7,925 bases of DNA from Chloroflexota bacterium (GTDB lineage: Bacteria > Chloroflexota > Anaerolineae > Fen-1058). The notes under the pieces were generated by a model that did no database searches, was not told where the DNA came from, and saw nothing but the letters and a program-made list of their open reading frames with translations. The stretch's first letter is position 1; each line of letters starts with the position of its first letter. The position numbers were made by a program, and so were the translations under genes. The stretch spans positions 1 through 7,925 of the forward strand of contig JACRBO010000515.1 in the NCBI GenBank assembly GCA_016219235.1. Direction: 5' to 3'. Shown here piece after piece: positions 6,752 to 7,925 of the stretch.

Positions 6752-7925
6752 TCACGGTGTTCGGATGCGCGGCTGCTTCTCCGCGTAGTCCGAGTAGTTG
6801 CCCACAAAGTCCGTGGTGCGGCCGCCGTCCAACTCCACGATGCGGGTGGCGATGCGATCGAGGAAATAGCGATCGTGCGACACGCACAACACTGTGCCCT
6901 CGAAATTCGCCAGTGCGTTCTCCAGCACTTCGGCCGAAGCGATGTCGAGGTTGTTCGTCGGCTCGTCCAACAGCAGGCAGTTCGCGCCGCTTAACATCAA
7001 GAGCGCCAGTTGCAGGCGGCTGCGCTCCCCGCCCGATAGATCCCCGATGCGTTGGCGGGTCTGCTCGTACGTGAACAGGAACTTGCGCAGAAAGGCCACG
7101 GCTTCGCCCTCGCTGCACAATTTGGCGTGGCGGATCACGTCGATGAGCGTTTGCGATCGATCCAGCGTTTCGTGCTGCTGCGCGTAATACCCGATTGTCA
7201 CACTCGGCCCGACGATCACCTCGCCGCGATCGGGTTCGACCTCGCCCAGGACGATCTTGAGCAAGACGCTTTTGCCCGCGCCGTTTGGCCCGACCAGGCC
7301 CACGCGCTCGCCGTGCCGGATCAGCATGTCCAGTTGCTTGAAGATGGTATCGGTCGCAAACGACTTCGCCAACTGCTTGATTTCCAGCACTTTATTGCTG
7401 CCGCGCCAGCCGTTGATTTGCAAGTCCATGCGACGCGGTTCCAGCACCGGCCGATCGAGCGGGTCGATCTTCTCGATGCGGCCCAGGATGGCCTTGCCAC
7501 GTTTGATGAACTTTTCGTTATCGTACTGCCGCCCCCAGATCAACAACTGTTTGGCCGCGGCCTGCAAACGTCCGATCTCGCGCTGCTGCACATCGTACAA
7601 CTGCTGGGCACGAGCAAGGCGCATCTGCTTTTCGTAAGCGTATTCCGAGTACGAGCCGCCGTAGACGTTTACTTGTCCAGCTTCCAGTTCCGCGATCTCA
7701 TCGACCACATGATCGAGCAAATAGCGATCGTGCGAGACGATGACCACCGCGCCGTGATAGTCGTTGATGGTGTGTTCCAGAAACGCTTTGCCGTCAAGGT
7801 CGAGGTGATTGTCCGGCTCATCCAACAACAACAGATCAGGCTGGGTGATGAGCAACTTCGCCAACCCGATCAGTTTCTTCTGCCCGCCGCTCAACACCGC
7901 ACACTTTAGATCAAACTCGGCTTCG
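6752..7925 (-). CDS. ABC-F family ATPase (5' partial)
   Basis: ABC-F proteins have two fused ATPase domains and no membrane part; they bind the ribosomal E site and help translation or protect against antibiotics. The window holds the last 390 codons; the frame is open through the right edge, so the first Walker A is missing and the GTG at 7897 is internal. Visible in order: first signature LSGGQ, Walker B LLLLDEPDNHLD, switch SHDRYLLD, then the charged inter-domain linker (RLARAQQLYDVQQREIGRL to DPLDRPVLEPRR) that in this family contacts P-site tRNA. The second domain has Walker A GPNGAGKS (7268-7291), signature LSGGE, Walker B LLLDEPTNNLD and SHDRYFLD. The protein ends soon after, with no C-terminal extension. 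The Walker B regions read DEPDNHLD and DEPTNNLD instead of the usual DEPTNHLD, a mild variation that leaves the catalytic Glu in place. I cannot assign it to a resistance or housekeeping subfamily. The kinase gene follows 49 bp downstream. Confidence 0.95.
   Translation of the reverse strand, partial: EAEFDLKCAVLSGGQKKLIGLAKLLITQPDLLLLDEPDNHLDLDGKAFLEHTINDYHGAVVIVSHDRYLLDHVVDEIAELEAGQVNVYGGSYSEYAYEKQMRLARAQQLYDVQQREIGRLQAAAKQLLIWGRQYDNEKFIKRGKAILGRIEKIDPLDRPVLEPRRMDLQINGWRGSNKVLEIKQLAKSFATDTIFKQLDMLIRHGERVGLVGPNGAGKSVLLKIVLGEVEPDRGEVIVGPSVTIGYYAQQHETLDRSQTLIDVIRHAKLCSEGEAVAFLRKFLFTYEQTRQRIGDLSGGERSRLQLALLMLSGANCLLLDEPTNNLDIASAEVLENALANFEGTVLCVSHDRYFLDRIATRIVELDGGRTTDFVGNYSDYAEKQPRIRTP

Noticed and set aside
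6177..7118. Minus-strand open frame (313 codons) bridging the ABC-F gene and the kinase in another frame
   Set aside because: It is rich in Arg, Ser and Trp, has no family motif, and overlaps two well-supported genes on the same strand.
7052..7909. Long plus-strand open frame (285 codons) opposite the ABC-F gene
   Set aside because: The minus strand has unmistakable ABC-F motifs throughout; the plus frame has none.

Overview
This 7.9 kb window is GC-rich, densely coding bacterial chromosome. I infer Chloroflexota, probably the Anaerolineae side of the phylum. The reasons are a cysteinyl-tRNA synthetase carrying a glycosyltransferase-like C-terminal domain, paired Uma2 genes, and a membrane Ser/Thr kinase with a lamin-tail domain outside the cell. 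The assignment rests on remembered family distributions and is not proven by the sequence. I see no rRNA, tRNA, CRISPR array, transposase or integrase.

Layout: the plus strand carries six genes up to base 5278. They are the C-terminal part of a CysRS-GT2 fusion (cut by the left edge), an overlapping 91-residue zinc-ribbon protein, a Uma2-family nuclease-like gene, lipA (lipoyl synthase, TTG start), a second Uma2-family gene, and a Gfo/Idh/MocA oxidoreductase. A plausible sigma-70-type promoter precedes the first Uma2 gene. Uma2-lipA-Uma2 are separated by only 8 and 11 bp, so they look like one transcript. A strong hairpin with T-runs on both strands separates this block from two minus-strand genes that converge on it. 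These are a Ser/Thr kinase with one membrane span and an external lamin-tail domain, and upstream of it an ABC-F ATPase cut by the right edge.

The genes do not form one obvious pathway. cysS is translation, lipA is cofactor synthesis for 2-oxoacid dehydrogenases and glycine cleavage, ABC-F proteins act on the ribosome, and the kinase is a sensor or signalling protein. The points most worth a second look are: (1) the CysRS fusion to a GT2-like domain that lacks the usual DXD and ED residues; (2) the kinase-TM-lamin-tail architecture; (3) a perfect 12-bp inverted repeat just before the kinase start, with an extended -10 element in its spacer; (4) the palindrome at the convergent junction, which may be a dispersed repeat; (5) strong over-representation of CGATCG, with a gap over the zinc-ribbon/Uma2/lipA stretch.
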